Under the pieces are notes generated by a model that saw only the letters and a program-made list of their open reading frames with translations, made no database searches and had not been told where the DNA came from. This document shows, piece by piece, positions 6,971-16,073 of a stretch of DNA of 60,028 nt (positions within the stretch are counted from its first letter, which is position 1; each line of letters begins with the position of its first letter). The stretch lies in assembly GCA_043821485.1 (NCBI GenBank), contig JBDRCU010000038.1, positions 1 to 60,028 of the forward strand, given 5' to 3'. A program made the position numbers and the translations under genes. This DNA is from JBDRCU01 sp043821485. GTDB lineage: Bacteria; Patescibacteriota; Minisyncoccia; 2-02-FULL-40-12; IGHO2-01-FULL-4-A.

Positions 6971-7372
6971 TTATTCCTTGCAATTCCCTGCTAAGTGATA
7001 ACCAGCAGCAATAGCTGCCTCTGCATTCTGAAAGACGACCTTATTCTCCTCTTTAATCTGTTTAGCACCCGGGCACCAAGGATAGTGGAATACGCCTGAC
7101 TTACTCTTTCCAGATATGATTACTTCTACATCTTTGAGGCTTCTGGCTATGGGCGTAATTTCAGGTATATCTATCTCCGGTTCAGGCTCACTGGACCCTA
7201 TATTTGGCTCAAAATAGGCCTCTGGAGCCGTGATTGGGCTCTCAATGCTTATTTTCCCATTTGTCTTGCTATATACGTAAATTCGGCCCAAATTGAAGCT
7301 AAGGAAACCTACCAGAATTATAGCTAAAATAAGGACTATTTCTCTATTGTATCGTTTGACGATATCGAACAT
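6971..7372 (-). CDS. Membrane-anchored protein with Ada-type zinc-binding-like domain
   Basis: 133 aa from ATG 7372 (MFDIVKRYNREIVLIL); a longer ORF to 7408 overlaps the divergent L27 promoter and is less likely. One membrane segment (residues 11-30) is followed by a Pro/Glu/Ile-rich linker and a C-terminal module, VFHYPWCPGAKQIKEEN ending GYHLAGNC. This resembles the zinc-binding domain of Ada, where H/C residues and a final CxxC hold zinc. Here C100 and C131 with H96 and H126 are present but the last CxxC is reduced to one Cys, so the ligand set may be His/Cys mixed. Predicted topology puts the module outside the cell. Role unknown. Confidence 0.65.
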   Translation of the reverse strand: MFDIVKRYNREIVLILAIILVGFLSFNLGRIYVYSKTNGKISIESPITAPEAYFEPNIGSSEPEPEIDIPEITPIARSLKDVEVIISGKSKSGVFHYPWCPGAKQIKEENKVVFQNAEAAIAAGYHLAGNCKE

Positions 7373-7409
7373 ATTTGGTAAGCTATCCTCTACGTTATAA
7401 TTCAACACT

Positions 7410-7682
7410 ATGGCACATACAAAAGCCTCGGGTACAACAAAATTAGGTAGAGATTCTGAATCAAAACGTCTTGGCGTAAAACTTCACGATGGCCAGAAAG
7501 CCATAATCGGCAATATCATCATCCGTCAGAGGGGTTGCAAATATACACCAGGGAAAGGAGTTAAGATTGGAACCGATGATACTATCTACGCTATAAAAGA
7601 TGGCGTGATTAAATTCATAACAAAGAAAAAAGTAAAATTCGACGGACGCAAAAAAGAGATCAAGATAGTGAACGTCGTTTAA
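7410..7682 (+). CDS. rpmA: 50S ribosomal protein L27
   Basis: 90 aa. It opens MAHTKASGTTKLGRDSESKR (family: MAHKKAGGST.NGRDS..KRLG) and continues with IIIRQRGCKYTPGKGVKIG. L27 sits at the peptidyl transferase centre with its N-terminus. There is no N-terminal propeptide. A TATAAT lies 8 nt upstream of the ATG with no SD, so the mRNA is predicted leaderless. It is not next to rplU or obg as in many bacteria. Its 3' end overlaps the convergent L9 gene by 23 nt. Confidence 0.95.
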   Translation: MAHTKASGTTKLGRDSESKRLGVKLHDGQKAIIGNIIIRQRGCKYTPGKGVKIGTDDTIYAIKDGVIKFITKKKVKFDGRKKEIKIVNVV

Positions 7683-8112
7683 CAGTCAGTAAGATGCTAG
7701 CTTTTTCTTCTCCTGGAAGATCAAGCTCTACACTGTGTTCGCCTATTTCTTTAATGGGGTGTTCAAGTTTTAAATCTTCGGGCTTAATCTTCAGCCCTTT
7801 CTCACTAGCGCTTTCAGCGATCTTGCGTGCATCAAGAGATCCATACAAACTCCCCTCTTCGCTTGCTTCCATCTCAAATTCAAGTTTCAAGTCAGCTGCT
7901 TTACTTACAATTTCTTTTGCCCATTTAATCTGCTCTTCGCGATTAACTTCGCGTTTTTTCTGTAATGACTTTGCCTGACTCATGGCATCAACATTTGCAA
8001 TACGAGCAATACCCTCGGGTATTAGATGATTGCGTGCATATCCAGAAGATACATCCTTAATATCCCCTGCCTGTGCTGTGCCCTTGACGTTTTGTAGAAA
8101 TACAACTTTCAT
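7660..8112 (-). CDS. rplI: 50S ribosomal protein L9
   Basis: 150 aa. The N-terminal domain shows the L9 signature: MKVVFLQNVKGTAQAGDIKD, then GYARNHLIPEGIA. A long connecting helix (about 45-75) and a C-terminal domain follow; this is the full two-domain form. L9 bridges neighbouring ribosomes and helps maintain frame. It is the last gene after the S41 protease on the minus strand (17-nt gap), so it is probably cotranscribed with it. L9 is missing from some CPR lineages, so its presence is a useful taxonomic marker. Confidence 0.95.
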   Translation of the reverse strand: MKVVFLQNVKGTAQAGDIKDVSSGYARNHLIPEGIARIANVDAMSQAKSLQKKREVNREEQIKWAKEIVSKAADLKLEFEMEASEEGSLYGSLDARKIAESASEKGLKIKPEDLKLEHPIKEIGEHSVELDLPGEEKASILLTVKRRSLS

Positions 8113-8129
8113 ATGTTTGAATAATTAGT

Positions 8130-9368
8130 CTATAGATTATTCAATATTTCTATTGCTTTTTCAAGCTGTGGGTCTTCTTCATTTTCTGTATGCTCTTTTG
8201 TATGTTCTATTTCAATATCCGGTGTAATCCCCTCATCATTGATAGATAATCCGCTCGGAGTTAACCATTTAGCTATGGTAACCTTGAGTGATGTGTTTTG
8301 TCTTAAGTCTTCGACTTGCTGTACAGAACCTTTTCCAAATGATTGCTCTCCGACAATTGTAATGCCTAATTGATCACGAAGTGCTCCCGCAAGAATCTCT
8401 GAAGCAGAAGCAGAACCTTTATTAATAAGTACAACAACAGGAAATCCTGCAAGTTGTGCATTATGATTTGATTTAAATGCATTTTCACTTCCATTACCAA
8501 ATCGTTCCGTAACCACAACTACATCTGGTTCGAGAAAATAACTAGCAAGGTTTACAGAGGAATCAAGTAACCCGCCTGGGTTATTACGTAAATCCAATAT
8601 TATACCTGTTGCGCCCTCATCAATTAATTCTTTTGCCGCATCACGAAATTGATCGTCAACTTTTTTATTGAATGTATGCACACGAATGCGTGCCAATTTT
8701 TTGCCTTCATTTAGCTCATATTTTTCTCCATCTATAAATGACAATCTGACTGTAGGTATCTCAATCGTGTCTCTTACAACACTAATGTCTTTAGGGTCTC
8801 CATTTCCTTCGCGTGCAATAGTAAGAATTACAGCAGTTCCAATCGGACCCCTAATTTGTTCTACTGCTTCAAAGAGTTGAATGTCTATCGTGTCCTTGCC
8901 ATCAATTGCGATTATAAAATCTCCTGCAAGTAATCCTGCCTTTTCCCCTGGTGTTCCTTCAAGTGGCGCAATTACTGTAAGGCGTTCTTCTCTTATCCCT
9001 ATTTCAATCCCTACACCGCCGAATTCTCCTTTGATAGAATCTGTGAATGCTTCAGTCTGTTCTTTATTCAAAAAAACAGTATATGGATCTCCAACCGCAC
9101 CTACCATTCCCTCAATTGCACCATATACAAGTTTTTGCGTATCAAGGTTTTCTCTATCAACGTATCGATCCTGAATCACATTATATGTATCCCAAAAAAG
9201 TGAAAAATCCACTCCCTCGGGTTTACCTGTGTCTCTGTTATCTATAGTTAAATTTGCAGTAATTGTTTCTGCCTCTTCTACTCTCTCATTGAAATAGCGT
9301 CCGCCTGCAAATCCTATTGCAAGGGCAATAATAATAAGGACAAGAAATGCTGTTTTGTTTTTAGTCAC
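8130..9368 (-). CDS. C-terminal processing peptidase, S41 family (CtpA/Prc-like)
   Basis: 412 aa. One N-terminal membrane segment (residues 7-23), a PDZ domain (about 115-200, GVGIEIGIREERLTVIAPLE and GDFIIAIDGKD), and the S41 catalytic core. The Ser/Lys pair is visible: S321 in NKGSASASEI and K346 in SFGKGSVQQ. ILDLRNNPGG lies at 257-266. Family role: cleaves proteins from their C-termini outside the membrane. The GTG start overlaps the upstream region tightly: the glycosyltransferase stop is directly adjacent, so the two genes are likely cotranscribed. Confidence 0.93.
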   Translation of the reverse strand: MTKNKTAFLVLIIIALAIGFAGGRYFNERVEEAETITANLTIDNRDTGKPEGVDFSLFWDTYNVIQDRYVDRENLDTQKLVYGAIEGMVGAVGDPYTVFLNKEQTEAFTDSIKGEFGGVGIEIGIREERLTVIAPLEGTPGEKAGLLAGDFIIAIDGKDTIDIQLFEAVEQIRGPIGTAVILTIAREGNGDPKDISVVRDTIEIPTVRLSFIDGEKYELNEGKKLARIRVHTFNKKVDDQFRDAAKELIDEGATGIILDLRNNPGGLLDSSVNLASYFLEPDVVVVTERFGNGSENAFKSNHNAQLAGFPVVVLINKGSASASEILAGALRDQLGITIVGEQSFGKGSVQQVEDLRQNTSLKVTIAKWLTPSGLSINDEGITPDIEIEHTKEHTENEEDPQLEKAIEILNNL

Positions 9369-10193
9369 TTAAAGATTCTTTTTAAAGACTTCCAGTGTTC
9401 GGTATTTCAGAAAAAATTTGACCGCGCTTGCAACATGCCAGCGGGTCTTTTGATTGAGTATTACATCCAGTACCCCGAACTTAGACTTGGATTGTCTTTG
9501 ATGATAATGATAAAGTTGTGCTTCTGGATAATACACAACCTTGTATCCATTATGCCAGAATCTGCGTGCCCAATCAACGTCTTCAAAGTACATAAAGAAA
9601 CGTTCATCCATTGGACCGACTTTTTTAAGTGCTTTTTGTGATGTTAAGAGTGCTGAACCCATGATCCAATCAGGTGTTTGAATTTCATTTGGATCAGTAT
9701 CCAACATTAAGAAGTCGTCTAACTCGCGTTTCATTGATGGAAGTTTGCCTAGAAATGTTCTTCGTGCAATAACAGTTTTGGGTGTATAGAATTTAAAATA
9801 GTTTCTCTGATGCTCGCCATTGAAATGAAGCATTTGAGGAGCAAGCAAACCTATATCTTCATGCTGTTTCATGTATGAAAGCATCTTAGGTATGGCTTCT
9901 TCTGTGAATATGGTATCAGGATTAACAATTAGAATATATTGTCCTTCAGAAATAGCTATTCCGGTATTTACACCTTTTGAATATCCTAGGTTTTCTTTAC
10001 GCGGTATATATTTGAATCTAGCAAAGCGTTCTTTCCACGCCTGTGCCAAATCCTTCGATACTCTAGTTGCAGAATGGTCAACCACAATCACTTCATACTC
10101 AATATCCTGAACTTTATTCAGTATGGAATCTAGGCAGATTTTCAGGAAATCAGGCGTCCTATAGTGGACGATTATTATTGATAATTCAGGCAT
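9369..10193 (-). CDS. Family 2 glycosyltransferase (WbbL/rhamnosyltransferase-like)
   Basis: 274 aa, GT-A fold. LSIIIVHYRTPDFLKICLDS begins the nucleotide-binding domain. The DXD-like motif is VNPDT near residue 95. The acceptor region has GPMDERFFMYFEDVDWARRF, typical of rhamnosyl-type GT2 enzymes. No membrane segment, so it is likely a peripheral cytoplasmic enzyme building surface glycan. The start has TGATAGAGT eight bases upstream and no SD. It is the first gene of a GT-protease-L9 unit and is separate from the larger glycan cluster at 12.4-19.3 kb. Confidence 0.9.
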   Translation of the reverse strand: MPELSIIIVHYRTPDFLKICLDSILNKVQDIEYEVIVVDHSATRVSKDLAQAWKERFARFKYIPRKENLGYSKGVNTGIAISEGQYILIVNPDTIFTEEAIPKMLSYMKQHEDIGLLAPQMLHFNGEHQRNYFKFYTPKTVIARRTFLGKLPSMKRELDDFLMLDTDPNEIQTPDWIMGSALLTSQKALKKVGPMDERFFMYFEDVDWARRFWHNGYKVVYYPEAQLYHYHQRQSKSKFGVLDVILNQKTRWHVASAVKFFLKYRTLEVFKKNL

Positions 10194-10255
10194 TGAGGAC
10201 TACTCTATCATATATTCCATTCATATCAAATTAAGAGCATGTTAAACTAAATTCA

Positions 10256-11347
10256 ATGAAGGCCTATCAAAAAAAGGTTAAAGAATTTATAGAGAAGTAC
10301 GAAAGATATCTCTCTCCTGGAGCCCTAATATTCGGATTCATTGTAGACATTCTCACGCTAACGCGGGTAGATTTGGTATTTGATAATTTTGTATTTCTTT
10401 TCTATTTGACTCTATCGGGTATCGTGATCTGGATGCTTAATGCCTATGAAGCTAATAAGTTGCGTTCACATTTTGTAGAAAAGTATTATCCATGGCTTCG
10501 TTTTGTTTTGCAGTTCGCATTCGGCGGAATGTTTAGCGGATTTGTAGTGCTTTATTCTCGAAGCGCATCTATTGCCGGAAGTTGGCCATTTATTTTGGTG
10601 CTGGTTGTCCTTTTCTTGAGCAATGAATTCTCAAAAGATAAAACCAAACACTTCAGGCTCGTATTTCAGCTCGGAGTATATTTTCTAGCTATTTTCTCAT
10701 ACTTAATTTTTGCAATTCCAGTTGTTATAGATCATATGGGTCCAGGAATATTTATTGCAAGCGGTATAATCAGCCTTTTCCTTATAAGAATGTATGTCCT
10801 TTTATTAGAGCGTACAATTCCATGGAAGGTTTATTTTAATCAGGCTAGTATTGTTAAAACAATAGGTTTGATTTTTATAGTTTACAACTTTTTGTATTTC
10901 ACTAATATCATCCCTCCGATTCCCCTTTCATTAAAAGATTTAACTCTTGCTCACTCTGTAACCAAACAAGAAAATATCTATACCGTACAATATGAAGATG
11001 CTCCATGGTATAAATTTTACAGAGAATTCGATTCGACATATCATTGGAGGCCAGGAATGCCAGTTTACGTTTATAGCTCTGTATATGCCCCTGCACAATT
11101 AAGAACAAAAATAGTTCATGAATGGTCATATCATGATGGAGATGACTGGATCGTTGTAAGCGAAATCATATATCCTATTGCAGGCGGACGCAAGGATGGC
11201 TATAGAGGCTATTCAGTTAAAAACAACATCTCTCCGGGCAAATGGCGAGTGGACGTTCAGACAGAACGAGGGCAAATGCTAGGCAGAACAGAATTTGAAA
11301 TATTAGAATCAGATATCACGCCTGAATTAAAAACAAAGTATAGGTAA
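10256..11347 (+). CDS. Polytopic membrane protein with C-terminal DUF2914-like domain
   Basis: 363 aa. Six or more hydrophobic segments fill residues 25-225. The C-terminal 120 residues are extracytoplasmic-looking with the DUF2914 pattern: VYVYSSVYAP, KIVHEWSYHDG, and SPGKWRVDVQTERGQMLGRT. The function of this family is unknown. TGTTAAACT lies 7 nt before the ATG, with no SD. The gene is divergent from the glycosyltransferase at 9369-10193, about 60 nt between starts. Confidence 0.75.
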   Translation: MKAYQKKVKEFIEKYERYLSPGALIFGFIVDILTLTRVDLVFDNFVFLFYLTLSGIVIWMLNAYEANKLRSHFVEKYYPWLRFVLQFAFGGMFSGFVVLYSRSASIAGSWPFILVLVVLFLSNEFSKDKTKHFRLVFQLGVYFLAIFSYLIFAIPVVIDHMGPGIFIASGIISLFLIRMYVLLLERTIPWKVYFNQASIVKTIGLIFIVYNFLYFTNIIPPIPLSLKDLTLAHSVTKQENIYTVQYEDAPWYKFYREFDSTYHWRPGMPVYVYSSVYAPAQLRTKIVHEWSYHDGDDWIVVSEIIYPIAGGRKDGYRGYSVKNNISPGKWRVDVQTERGQMLGRTEFEILESDITPELKTKYR

Positions 11348-11363
11348 AGTTTACAAAAAAAAG

Positions 11364-11400
11364 CTGATAAGTGTTATACTATTCCTAGCACATTTATCAG
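11364..11400 (+). promoter_or_regulatory. Promoter inside an inverted repeat, upstream of the gene at 11421
   Basis: TGTTATACT (extended -10, 11372-11380) sits between the arms CTGATAA (11364-11370) and TTATCAG (11394-11400), a 7-bp inverted repeat extended by GTG/CAC. This is unusual here because the leader is about 35 nt instead of zero and has no SD. It may be a repressor site or a terminator for the upstream gene. Confidence 0.4.
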
Positions 11401-11420
11401 AAGTTTAAATAATTTTCATC

Positions 11421-12404
11421 ATGAAAAAAATATTAGTATTGTTGATATTGATAATCCTTCTATTAGCTGTCTATATTCTCTTTTATACAAAAGGGGCAAC
11501 TAGTATAAAAGCAACAGGAGAGTGGATGACAGTAGAGAACGAATATAGTGGCTATGAATTAGAGATAGATTCTTCTTGGAACTGGTTTTTGGATTTCCCG
11601 CAAGATAGAAACCCAGCTACAAGTTACAGGAATGTCATGTATTTAAATTCTAATGAAATGCACGACTCAGATGATTTTTTCACTAGTGAAATAAAAATTT
11701 ATGCCTTCAAAAGTCATAAAAGATCATCGGAAGATAAGTCGGCTAACTTGTTAGAAAATAATTGGGTATTAGAAGAGGCTACACTTGGAGGGTTGGATGC
11801 TACTAGGGCAACTATTGCAGGAGAACAAGACGAATTCTACGGAGAGGGAGAGTTTGCTTTTCATCAGGTGTTTGCAGATGACACAAATAATACTACCTAT
11901 GTCTTGGAATATTACGATGAAAATAATAAAGAAGAGTACCTTGACTTATTCAACCATATAGTCGACACATTTGAATTAACTGATGCACGTGAAGATACGG
12001 ATCACACTCTAGATGAAGATCTTGAATACGAAGAATATTCTCTATCTACTAGTTTTATTGATTCTGGTCTAACAGTTTTGACTGTAGCAGAAAATCCACA
12101 CGGAGATTATTCTATAATAGTTGCAACAGAGACTAATGAGAACGACGACTACTGTGGTTCAAAGACATATTCAGGTAATTCCTGCTACTTTTTCATCAAG
12201 CCTAAACATACATACGAGACATTTGGGGACATGGAATTAATAGCTGTATGGTCTGGTACATTGGATGGGCTAGATAAGAATTCGTTTGTGTTCAAAGATT
12301 CAAATAATATAGAGTTTACCTCCTCTTTTGGTGATTCCGTTGCGCAGGGTACGTTACATTGGAAATTAGATGTCGAGAGAAAAACAATTACAGAGTTGAA
12401 ATAG
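11421..12404 (+). CDS. Secreted or membrane-anchored protein of unknown function (327 aa)
   Basis: An N-terminal hydrophobic segment (residues 4-24) anchors a large extracytoplasmic region. The N-terminal half (about 35-190) resembles PsbP-like folds in pattern (ENEYSGYELEIDSSWNW, VDTFELTD), but I cannot assign it. An acidic linker (around 195-210, DLEYEEYS) leads to a second beta-rich domain (210-327) containing two cysteines close together (CGSKTYSGNSC), a likely disulfide. The 3' end abuts the convergent LCP gene (9-nt gap). Confidence 0.7.
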   Translation: MKKILVLLILIILLLAVYILFYTKGATSIKATGEWMTVENEYSGYELEIDSSWNWFLDFPQDRNPATSYRNVMYLNSNEMHDSDDFFTSEIKIYAFKSHKRSSEDKSANLLENNWVLEEATLGGLDATRATIAGEQDEFYGEGEFAFHQVFADDTNNTTYVLEYYDENNKEEYLDLFNHIVDTFELTDAREDTDHTLDEDLEYEEYSLSTSFIDSGLTVLTVAENPHGDYSIIVATETNENDDYCGSKTYSGNSCYFFIKPKHTYETFGDMELIAVWSGTLDGLDKNSFVFKDSNNIEFTSSFGDSVAQGTLHWKLDVERKTITELK

Positions 12405-12412
12405 TCTTAAGT

Positions 12413-13504
12413 TTATTCTAAAATCGTTCTAAATAATTCTTGTATTGCATCGTAATTATCTTCTAACGGCAGTAAGATATATTCTCCGCTGAAGCCGTGG
12501 GATTCACGGAGTAAGTTTTGAGTCGTTAATACGTAATGTTCTATGTCAGGTGTATTGCCTACCGATTCTGCTATTGCGAGTAAGTCTTTGACTTCCCATA
12601 TTTGAAGATCGGTTCTTACATTACCTTTCAGATCATCTAGCAAAGATAGGACTTTTACAGGATTTGTGAGAAAGCCTAATGAACTAGCCTTGTCTTTAAT
12701 AGCCTGTATAACCTGTTGCTGTCTTCGTGCACGATCGAAATCATTAGAGCCATATCGTGAACGTACATAGTACAGAGTGTTTTGTCCGTCTAAATGATTT
12801 TCTCCTTCGGGTAATTCAAATGGATAACCCCATTGTTTGGATTCACTGAAGGGTTTATTAAGATAGATATCGATACCGCCCAATGTATCAACTATGTCTT
12901 GAAATGCTTCAAAATCAAAAACAATTCCGTAATCAATGTATATTCCGGAAAATTTTGAAACTACTTGTTTGGCAAGTACAATTCCTCCGTCTTTCGACAA
13001 CCCCTTAACATAGACTTCGTTAATTTTTCCTCTGACTCTATAATCGTCGTCATATTCTGGAACAGGCATATCGATATAGAAGTCACGTGGGATTGAAATC
13101 ATTGCAACCTCTTTCGTTATCTCGTCATAACTTAAAACAATCATTGTATCAGTAAGCCATTGTCCTGCTGATTCTTCGCCGTCATCTCCGCGCATACCCA
13201 TAATCAATATGTCTATGCGATTAGGCTCTTCTTCAGGTATTGGATTAGGATCTACGAATGCTATTGTTTCGCCTGAATTCAAACCGAATAAACCAGTTAG
13301 ATTTCCCCACCATGATTGCCTGTCTTTCGGTGCAGTATTGTCTACTACGATAGTGTTATATGCCAAACCAAAACTTACAACACTATAAAGTATTGCCAGA
13401 AACAATAATCCACCCACATAGATGTACCACTTTTTATACCACCGTTTTTGATTGCGAGGTTTATATGTATAGATTTGAAATTGTCCTTCTGGTTTTGAAC
13501 TCAC
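12413..13504 (-). CDS. LytR-CpsA-Psr (LCP) family glycopolymer ligase
   Basis: 363 aa from GTG 13504. Short cytoplasmic N-terminus, one membrane segment (about 27-48), then the LCP domain. It shows RIDILIMGMRGDD, LTDTMIVLSYDE, ISIPRDFYID (the conserved Arg that binds pyrophosphate) and YVRSRYGSNDFDRARRQQQV. Family role: transfers undecaprenyl-linked glycopolymers onto peptidoglycan or protein outside the membrane. It is the last gene of the glycan cluster, 5 nt after the GT2 gene, which fits attachment of the product made by that cluster. Confidence 0.93.
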   Translation of the reverse strand: MSSKPEGQFQIYTYKPRNQKRWYKKWYIYVGGLLFLAILYSVVSFGLAYNTIVVDNTAPKDRQSWWGNLTGLFGLNSGETIAFVDPNPIPEEEPNRIDILIMGMRGDDGEESAGQWLTDTMIVLSYDEITKEVAMISIPRDFYIDMPVPEYDDDYRVRGKINEVYVKGLSKDGGIVLAKQVVSKFSGIYIDYGIVFDFEAFQDIVDTLGGIDIYLNKPFSESKQWGYPFELPEGENHLDGQNTLYYVRSRYGSNDFDRARRQQQVIQAIKDKASSLGFLTNPVKVLSLLDDLKGNVRTDLQIWEVKDLLAIAESVGNTPDIEHYVLTTQNLLRESHGFSGEYILLPLEDNYDAIQELFRTILE

Positions 13505-13509
13505 TTATA

Positions 13510-14535
13510 TTATTTACTGATATATCCTCTCATTTGTGACGCAGAGATTTTTGCTTTTTTCATAGTTTCTTTCCGTTTTCGCAACATGCCTGGTAAAAGC
13601 CTGAAGAACCTTGGATATTCCAAAAACACTCCAGCCTCTATGAATAATGTGTAAAAAAATACCCCGAGCTCACGAGCAATGATCCAAGGTAAATCACGTA
13701 GTATGTTTACTATATAATCATTTTTGATGATTGTAAAACGAGTATTAGCCCAATCAAGGCGGCGCTTCTTCAGTGGAATGCTTTTTCTTTTCCCAATGCG
13801 TCCCATGTGATTCATTAGGCCGTGTGAGATATCTTTCGTTGTCGCGCGATCATGGTAGGCAATAACTTCCGGACTGTATATCTGTTTCCATCCAAAAAGT
13901 GTTATGCGCCAAGCAAGATCAAAATCATCTCCATACCAAAAATAATCCGGATCAGCAAAACTGCCTTCAATCTTGATATCTTCAAGTGTTTTTTTGCGAA
14001 AAATCGGAACAGCACCCTCTACTCCGAAAATTTGTTTTTCTTTATTGTACTGACCTCTGTCTGCTTCGCCATGACCTTCATTAATAAGTCTTCTTGAACA
14101 AAACATCTTGAATCCTACTGTATCAATCATGCGTTCCTTTCTGTCGTAGCTGTCATAGCTATACACCTTAGCCTGAACAGAACCAATCTTTTTATCTTTC
14201 TCAAAAACAGTTACGGCATTTTCTACAAAATGCGGATTTAATATAGTGTCTAAAGAAAGGGCAATAATATATTCCCCCTTGCTGTATTCAAGAGCTTCAT
14301 TCTGTGTTGTCCAAAGCCCCGGATTATCTTTGCGTTCAATTAGATTAAATTCAGGATGGTCTTTTTTAATAATTTCTAGCGTATCGTCACTTGAATTATT
14401 ATCAATAAGATTAACTTCGATATTTTTGTAAGTTTGTTTTTTAATCGAGTCTAAGCAGGGACGTATATAGCGTCCATCGCCTAGCTTTGTTGCATTCCAA
14501 ACAACTATATTAATTGTTACGATCGGTTGAGACAC
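13510..14535 (-). CDS. Family 2 glycosyltransferase
   Basis: 341 aa from GTG 14535. The GT-A core is shown by VTINIVVWNATKLGDGRYIR, VNLIDNNSSDDTLE and EYIIALSLDT; the acceptor-side motif is DYFWYGDDFDLAWR. The C-terminal about 60 residues are hydrophobic then basic, suggesting membrane association. It overlaps the O-antigen ligase-like gene by 26 nt, so the two are translationally linked. Confidence 0.9.
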   Translation of the reverse strand: MSQPIVTINIVVWNATKLGDGRYIRPCLDSIKKQTYKNIEVNLIDNNSSDDTLEIIKKDHPEFNLIERKDNPGLWTTQNEALEYSKGEYIIALSLDTILNPHFVENAVTVFEKDKKIGSVQAKVYSYDSYDRKERMIDTVGFKMFCSRRLINEGHGEADRGQYNKEKQIFGVEGAVPIFRKKTLEDIKIEGSFADPDYFWYGDDFDLAWRITLFGWKQIYSPEVIAYHDRATTKDISHGLMNHMGRIGKRKSIPLKKRRLDWANTRFTIIKNDYIVNILRDLPWIIARELGVFFYTLFIEAGVFLEYPRFFRLLPGMLRKRKETMKKAKISASQMRGYISK

Positions 14536-16072
14536 GATAACTTGTTATTAAAGCTACTGTTATGACAAATAGGAGGAAGGCTCTTTCATCAAAAAGTGCA
14601 AAGTCAGTCATAGAATAACCCAGTACCCAGACGATGAATATTAAACCAGCGCCACTATATATTTGTATAATACGATTTTTTGAATTTATAAATTGTGAAT
14701 ATTCCCTGCGAAGCAATATCCAGATGAACCAAAGGGAAACCAGAAGTGCTGTTATTCCCATCTCTGCCGCTATATGAAGATAGAGATTATGTGCGGATGA
14801 ACCTGCTTTTGATAACGCTATATCCTGATTAAGGACAACTGGAAAATTTGCAATCCCAACACCTCGCAAAGGTTTATCTGCGATCGATTTGATTGTAGTT
14901 TTCCATATCTTTATACGAGCCGCATTAGACATCTCTGCCCAGTTAAAAACTGAGCGTAAACGGTTGCGAAGTAATGCATCGTCATCCTTTGAAAGCTGAA
15001 ATTGATCAGATGTAAATATTGGCTGTGTAATTACGAATAAAAGCATAAATATCACAAAGAAAACAGATATATACTTTATGATATTTTTTTTATCTTGAAT
15101 TAATCTCTGTCTGAAAAAGGCCATGAATATACCCAAAACCAGAACTGTACCTATGACAGCTGCCCATATTCCACGCGTCCCAGTTAATATCATTATGAAC
15201 ATTATCAAAGGGATCCATAAAATATGCATCTTAGCGCGTGTCCTTATAGCTGTTTTGAAATTAGTAAAATCAATATTTTTCAAAGCAATGGCAAACAAAG
15301 CTGGCAATCCAAGCAATAGAAATATCGGGAACGAATGCGTGTCCGGGAATAGCGAGAATACTCTAAGAGATAATTGAGGTCCATAATATGCAAACCAAGT
15401 ATTACCCGTTTCCACCGCAATGGTACACCATTGCTGACCAAATTGACGGCATTGGATTCCCCATCCCCAAATATCCACAAAACCATATATATCTACAAGA
15501 TACGTTGAAAGAAGTTGTAATAATCCTGCTAGTGTTACGATAACAACTGGTATTGCAATATTCTTAATTAAACGTTCTTTCAAATCAGGAATTTTACCAA
15601 TGAGATCATAGATAACTATTCCAATCAGAGATAAGTTTACGAAATAGATGACTCTTTTGATGGCTGCCATTGCATCAATTGCAACAAGTACAGATACAAG
15701 AGCAAGCAATAGCAGTAGTACCAGAGCCAATAGAATATTGTCTGAATGAAAACGTGTTAGATTCTTAATTCTTGTTTTTATCCATTCAAAAGGATTCACC
15801 CTAATAAGCCCCCATTTGATGAATAGAATTGCTGAAATGATTCGCCATGTATTTAAAGAATCGAATGTCTCCGTCAAAGGCAAAGCGATAAATAGCGGGA
15901 TCGATCTTATGAAAAGCACTATGCCGTCTTCAATAGGTGCAGTGATTGTATAGACTGCGAGTATTACTAATAGGTATAGAGCAAAAGAACGCGGTACAAT
16001 ACCTAAAATTATCAAAACAAAAAGCAGGACTTCAAAGACAAATACTATATTTAATAATGAGGGTTTTCTCAT
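14510..16072 (-). CDS. O-antigen ligase / polymerase-like membrane protein (WaaL/Wzy type)
   Basis: 520 aa with about twelve hydrophobic segments. A large extracytoplasmic loop in the second half (about 350-410) contains RNRLRSVFNWAEMSNAARIK and PLRGVGIANFPVVL, followed by SSAHNLYLHIAAEMG. This H-N-x-Y-L/H motif is typical of the Wzy_C domain. Family role: joins or polymerises lipid-linked glycans on the outer face of the membrane. In this cluster it probably polymerises the repeat unit or ligates it to a carrier before LCP transfer. Confidence 0.85.
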   Translation of the reverse strand: MRKPSLLNIVFVFEVLLFVLIILGIVPRSFALYLLVILAVYTITAPIEDGIVLFIRSIPLFIALPLTETFDSLNTWRIISAILFIKWGLIRVNPFEWIKTRIKNLTRFHSDNILLALVLLLLLALVSVLVAIDAMAAIKRVIYFVNLSLIGIVIYDLIGKIPDLKERLIKNIAIPVVIVTLAGLLQLLSTYLVDIYGFVDIWGWGIQCRQFGQQWCTIAVETGNTWFAYYGPQLSLRVFSLFPDTHSFPIFLLLGLPALFAIALKNIDFTNFKTAIRTRAKMHILWIPLIMFIMILTGTRGIWAAVIGTVLVLGIFMAFFRQRLIQDKKNIIKYISVFFVIFMLLFVITQPIFTSDQFQLSKDDDALLRNRLRSVFNWAEMSNAARIKIWKTTIKSIADKPLRGVGIANFPVVLNQDIALSKAGSSAHNLYLHIAAEMGITALLVSLWFIWILLRREYSQFINSKNRIIQIYSGAGLIFIVWVLGYSMTDFALFDERAFLLFVITVALITSYRVSTDRNN

Positions 16073-16073
16073 T

